Shown piece by piece: positions 59,603 to 64,000 of a DNA stretch of 64,000 bases. Numbering within the stretch: the stretch's first letter is position 1; every line of letters begins with the position of its first letter. The stretch is from Eucommia ulmoides (taxonomy: Eukaryota > Streptophyta > Magnoliopsida > Garryales > Eucommiaceae). The stretch spans positions 7,128,616-7,192,615 of the forward strand of contig CM028333.1 of the NCBI GenBank assembly GCA_016647705.1, given 5' to 3'. Under the pieces are notes generated by a model. It ran no database searches. It was not told where the DNA came from and saw only the letters and a program-made list of their open reading frames with translations. A program made the position numbers and the translations under genes.

Positions 59603-59970
59603 AATTATAAATTTATTGATTTTTCATATTTTTGTTGAACGAAAAAAAAAAGAAGAATGAGAAAAAATAATTTTAGGGTGAAAATAGAGAATAAATAATA
59701 AAGATGGGTAGGGAAGAGTATTTATAAGTTGCGAAGGAAGAAAATGGCTGGAAACGTCAATAAAAATGGGAGGCAAATGAGTTGAGATCGTTAAATAATC
59801 GAAATGCCTTTAATGAAACGTTGATTGTTAGTTTGACTTAACATAATCTCGTTCATGGGCTAATTTAGAACGAAAATGAAATGTTAAGAACCCAATGTAT
59901 TGACTTCCAAATACCATGAGTCAATTGAGCACCCGAGACATTCGTCAGGGACCAAAAAAATCATTTTCCC

Positions 59971-60138
59971 ATAATTTTATTGTGTTTCAGTTTAAACTCT
60001 ATAAATATGAAGATAGTTTTAAAAAATCATTTTGTTAAAATTTTCATCCAAATTGGACAGAATTAGAAGCAAAATTATAATTTATATTTTTTTAAACATT
60101 TATTTGTTTTGAATTCATTTCTTTCTTCTTCTTCTTCT

Positions 60139-60173
<35 letters not shown>

Positions 60174-60760
60174 GTTTGAGAGAGAGAGAGAGGCGTCTTC
60201 ATATAAATTGTCAAATTTTCATATTAAGTGTGAGAAATTATTTATTATAATGAATGATATTCCAACTTAAATAGATCAATTGAAATTTTAATACAAAAAT
60301 TAATTTTTATTATTATTCTACTATAGCATAATTTGTGACCCGAAAGGATGTTAGTCCTGTGGGATTGTGTGTAACCCGATAAAATGTTAGTCTTGCGAGA
60401 TGTGTGATATATTATTAACCATCAATGTAATATTGTGGTTTATACCACGTATGTACTCCTACGAATGGAATGGCTTCGTATATGGTGATCTTGGGCCTCT
60501 CTCAACCCCAAAAGTTGGCTCATAAGGTGAGACTTTCTCTTACACTTATTCTGATATGGGATAAACTTAACAATCTCCCTCTTACATATCAGGCCTTTGG
60601 TTGGTTAACCTTCGACTACTCTCTTCTTTTATGACTATTGGGTTAAAATTGTTGTAATCTGGGTTCTAATACACGAGTGTAAGGTGGTCTTAGGCATCTC
60701 ACACTTATTATAACCCAACCAACGATCTCTTTCATATCTGATGTAGAATAAAAAACTAAA
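59971..60760. other. Intergenic DNA with (TTC)n(TC)n tract
   Basis: A (TTC)6(TC)14 tract at 60120-60172 is followed after a short spacer by (GA)n to 60192, so it can form an imperfect hairpin. The remainder has phrases typical of an LTR (GGGCCTCTCTCAACCCC) but no boundary that I can fix. Confidence 0.5.
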
Positions 60761-61145
60761 CCAACAACCTTATATTGCGTAGTCATATGAGTTACGATAC
60801 CACTGTACCTCCCGATCATAAGGAAAATGATCATATGACTAGTATGAAAATACGTGTATGATTTTTTTTATACAAAAGTGAGAATAATCAGTTGATCCAA
60901 AATAAGTTGTTTTATTATTATATATGTGAAATTTTTATACTACTCAGTGTGTGACTATATTCTGATTAAGAAAGTAGATTATGGTAATTAACTTTATTCA
61001 TAAAATATTTTTATTATATGAAAAAAATACACCGACAAAATATTTTATCTCAAGTGAAAGAGTTAGAAATTACTTAACTACTGGTATTAGATAGAGTTAG
61101 GGTGTTGTTTAACTTTAGAGACTGACTTTGGAACAATTGTTTGTT
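60760..61145 (+). repeat. Highly diverged relic of the 2.7 kb LTR family
   Basis: In order it shows ACCTCCCGATCATAAGG..AATGATCATATGACTAG and, near 61080, ACTACTGGTATTAGATAGAG. These correspond to ACTCCCGATCGTGAGG..AACGATCACTA and CCTACTGGCACTAGGTAGAG in copies B and C at similar spacing. The remainder is too decayed to align by eye. Confidence 0.4.
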
Positions 61146-61429
61146 TTATAGTAGGGTGAATTTTTGTGGTTTTGTAGTAGCGTTTGTATATATCTTTAGT
61201 GTGTTTTGACTTTGTGGGCTATTTGGTGTAACAATTTCTACTCTAATGTAGTATGAGATTTTTGCGGAAATTAAAAAAAAAATCATATGTTGTAGGACTA
61301 GTATATATATTGTTTATTTAGATTATACATATTAGGTTGATGATGTTAGGTCAAAATCACACGATTAATATCCTGTAGAATAATAATTTATCGATAAGTT
61401 TTCCATTTTTAAATTCGGCTGATACTTTT

Positions 61430-61610
61430 TGCTGAAAACGTTTTTGTTGAATACCACATAGATGTTAGACATTTCCCCCATATATCCGTTTCCAGTGATT
61501 TCACAAAATCCACCCTGTGTATAAGGGATCGTATTGAATCCCACATTACTTGTATTGCCTGATCCTAAGCTATATATAAAACCTAAGGCAGTTCTTCTCT
61601 TCCGAGGCGC
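61430..61610 (-). repeat. Second copy of the ABCB intron 2 repeat
   Basis: The minus strand carries TTTATATATAGCTTAGGATC, GGGATTCAATAC, CACAGGGTGGATTTTG, CACTGGAAACG and GTCTAACATCTATGTGG in the same order as 25216-25362. The 102-codon open frame here is a consequence of this repeat. Confidence 0.7.
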
Positions 61611-61699
61611 CTTTTGAAAATGAGTTAGCCTCATTGGATTTTTTACAGTTTCTACTACACCAATGATCATCAAAAGGGGAGATGATTATACCACTACAA

Positions 61700-64000
61700 T
61701 ATATGCAATAGAATAGAAAATTCCATTACGCATGTATTAATCTTGTTGGTGCCAAACAACGACTAACAACCGCAGTTGGTCTTATTAGATTCCAGGTGGA
61801 TTATTGTTAATGATTTGGAGATTGTTTGCTGCAAAGGAAAATCCCTTGAATTTCTTATCGTTGAATCTTTACTCGAGTGAGCTTATCTATGTGTTGTCTG
61901 ACTTGAGTTCCAAGCATATACCTACATAGGACCCACTAGGATTGTGCTCGACGAAACTCCTCTTACGTGAGAGTAAGAGCTCGGAGGAAGAAATTATACA
62001 AGTGCTTTGAATATTCTAAAAACAGTATCTTTTTCAATACTGTTCACCTTTGCTTTTATATGAGAAAAACTGATTAGCATTTTAGAGATTAGGAGTCTTA
62101 AGCGCAGTTATCGTCCTTAACACGGCGTGTGTCTAGAAAAAAAGCGCGTGAAGGGATTAGAGCCATGGGCTTGGATTTTTTAGCGTTTATGGAGAAATCC
62201 ATGGGCTGTTATGCTAGTGAAAGTGGAGAACCGGTCTAGACACAAATACGGACGTTGAGGAGGATCTGTTGATCAGAATATCACCAGTCAGACCTCTCTT
62301 AATTGTAGAAAGTTTTCAGATATAATCGTCTATGTTTGAAAATTGGCCAGCCTAATTCAACCAAGCTGAGGAGACCGACCAACAGATACCGATCAGGGCA
62401 TAAATTTTGATATTCACATTGGTGATGCCTTCTGTCACGTCAGATTCTTGATCTACGTGGAAGGCTTATGTGGAATAACAAGTTGGTTTTTACCCTCATC
62501 AAATCTGGGGCAACGCTAGTGAAATACTGAACTGCCAGACAAAAACCAAGGTGTATCCAACTGATCACGCGCCCTTTATTCGATGGAAGCTTCAGATTAA
62601 CAATGTTCATATCAAATATTCATTATGGATAATTATTGAATAAAAAAATTAATCAATACATGATCAAATGCCTAATTAGAACCAAGCAAGAAAATTTTAC
62701 AAGGAAATGGATCGACAGTTTTAAGCAAAATTAACATGTTGTGATGATCAGAACTGACGTTGCATCCAAGTTCAAACCCCGGCTAGTTTAAATTCAAAAA
62801 CAAACAGAAGATTAGATCAATTATAGTCCAGACGAACCCTAATATACAAATGGCTACTCATGCAATTTCTGAACAACCAAAGCATCGAAGTGGGAAAAAA
62901 TCATAAATATCTAACACAATTACAAAATCACCAATACATATCATAAATCATAGTCAACTTGAAATTAAAGATGGACAGAATAAACCCAGATTTTGACAAT
63001 CGAAGGGAGGTGACTGCGAGGTGATGGAGACGAAGATCGTGGAAGCGAAGCGAGGCGGCTGTGGAAGCCAGGCATTAGGTTCCGGCGTGGAGTTGGCAGT
63101 CGTTACTTAGGCTGGAGGGAGGATGAGAGAGAAAGGGAGTGACACCTAAGGCGAGAGAGGGAGAACGATGTGTCCAAATTATTTAGGGTTTTCTCAGGAG
63201 GAACGTGAACAGTAATAAACAGTAACTTTCACATTGGTATTGTTGATTTCAATAGATAAGGTTGTGTTTGGTTGCGAGGGTGAAAAAAAAAATCATTTTT
63301 TTAAATAATTTTTGATTATGGAGATATAAAAAGAGAAAAATATAATATTTTATAACACGTTTTTGTATGAATCCCAAAAATCTATAGAAACATATGTTAA
63401 CCTATTATTTTTACTTATTCAACCATCACCCCATTATTAAAAAGAAAATTCATGTAATGTCCATTCCAACTGGAAAATCTACTACTTAAAAAGAGAAATG
63501 TTCATTCACATTGAAAAGTGCGTGAGAAGAGAAATATTGGATCTCCTCTAAGGGTTTGATTGGATGGAAAATGAATGAAAAAAAAAATCATGTTTGGTTT
63601 AACCAAAAATAAAAAGAAAAAGAAAATAAGATGGATAAAACACATTTTTCGAGATATTTTTTTCCTTACAAATTTGAGAAAAAAAAATAGAAGAAAAATG
63701 GTTAAAGGTATCAAAATTACAATTATACTCTTAATAATAGATTTTTTTAATTTATTTTTGTAATATATGAGGACAAAATAACAAATTATATTAAAATGAA
63801 TTATTTTTCTTCATTTCATATTTTTTCATAACCAAATAATATTAGGAAAAATAATTTTTTTTTACAATAAATACAAATATTATTCTCTCGTTATTTTTCT
63901 CTTTTACTTTTCTATCCTTTCAGTTAAACATATCCTTAAAATAAAAAGAATAAAAAATATTATGATTAAATAAACTTAAATCAGTAGAATCCAATTAAAT
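61700..64000. other. Intergenic DNA, no gene recognised
   Basis: 61800-62100 and 62400-62560 have the look of decayed LTR sequence, but no termini were found. A moderately GC-rich stretch at 63000-63170 with CT-rich text on the minus strand could be a 5' untranslated region, but no frame follows. 63240-63940 is A/T-run-rich, with two similar phrases (GTGTTTGGTTGCGAGGG and GGTTTGATTGGATGG) suggesting MITE remnants. Confidence 0.4.

Larger units (their letters stand above)
58246..59970. mobile_element. MULE with long terminal inverted repeats carrying a GRF zinc-finger start
   Basis: The left 58246-58690 and the reverse complement of 59520-59970 align over their whole length, about 440 bp. Both begin GGGAAAAT. 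The flanking 9-mers GTAATTTTA (58237-58245) and ATAATTTTA (59971-59979) agree at 8 of 9 positions, fitting a Mutator-like TSD. No transposase is present in its 1725 bp. Each repeat ends with the start of a GRF zinc-finger ORF preceded by a TATA-like CCTATAAATACT. Confidence 0.88.

Noticed and set aside
61365-61673. 102-codon minus-strand ORF as a gene
   Set aside because: Its DNA aligns with a non-coding repeat inside ABCB intron 2.

Overview
The window is nuclear DNA of a flowering plant, most likely a eudicot. The evidence is plant-type transposable elements (Ty1/copia, Tat-type Ty3/gypsy, 2.7 kb solo LTRs, hAT, MULE, PIF/Harbinger-like MITE, RTE-type LINE), AT-rich introns with GTAAGT donors, and one intact plant ABCB transporter gene. 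I cannot name the species. Most long open frames elsewhere are shadows of microsatellites or transposon relics.

Layout. 1-8850: a minus-strand copia element (5' LTR at 8504-8850, 3' LTR outside the window), split inside its reverse transcriptase by a 2.9 kb solo LTR (copy A). 8851-13153: AT-rich repeats without a convincing gene. 13154-20711: a three-level nest, each level marked by its target-site duplication (TSD): an RTE-type LINE fragment (15 bp TSD), a MULE-like element inside it (9 bp TSD), and solo LTR copy B inside that (5 bp TSD). 21213-25932: the only intact host gene found, a seven-exon ABCB exporter of 1226 predicted residues on the minus strand. 26115-30282: a 4.2 kb hAT element inserted about 60 bp upstream of the gene's TATA box. 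30783-32900: a second copia relic. 35554-54003: an 18.5 kb Tat/Retand-like gypsy element with gag-pol on the plus strand and a spliced antisense ORF between pol and the 3' LTR; it carries three more insertions of the same 2.7 kb LTR family (C and E are solo, D has a stub of internal sequence). 54170-54780: a Tourist-like MITE with a GC-rich core. 58246-59970: a MULE whose two long terminal repeats each carry the start of a GRF zinc-finger ORF. The rest, to 64000, is relics and AT-rich DNA.

How it fits together. The ABCB gene is an island in nested transposons: its introns hold transposon pieces, its 5' flank is cut by the hAT, and its intron 1 acceptor lies in a perfect 76 bp tandem duplication. 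The most unusual non-gene signals are a palindromic core (GTGRATATYCAC-like) reiterated in the MULE-like element and in two unassigned regions, exchangeable hairpin minisatellites at one fixed position of the 2.7 kb LTRs, and the spliced antisense ORF of the Tat element.
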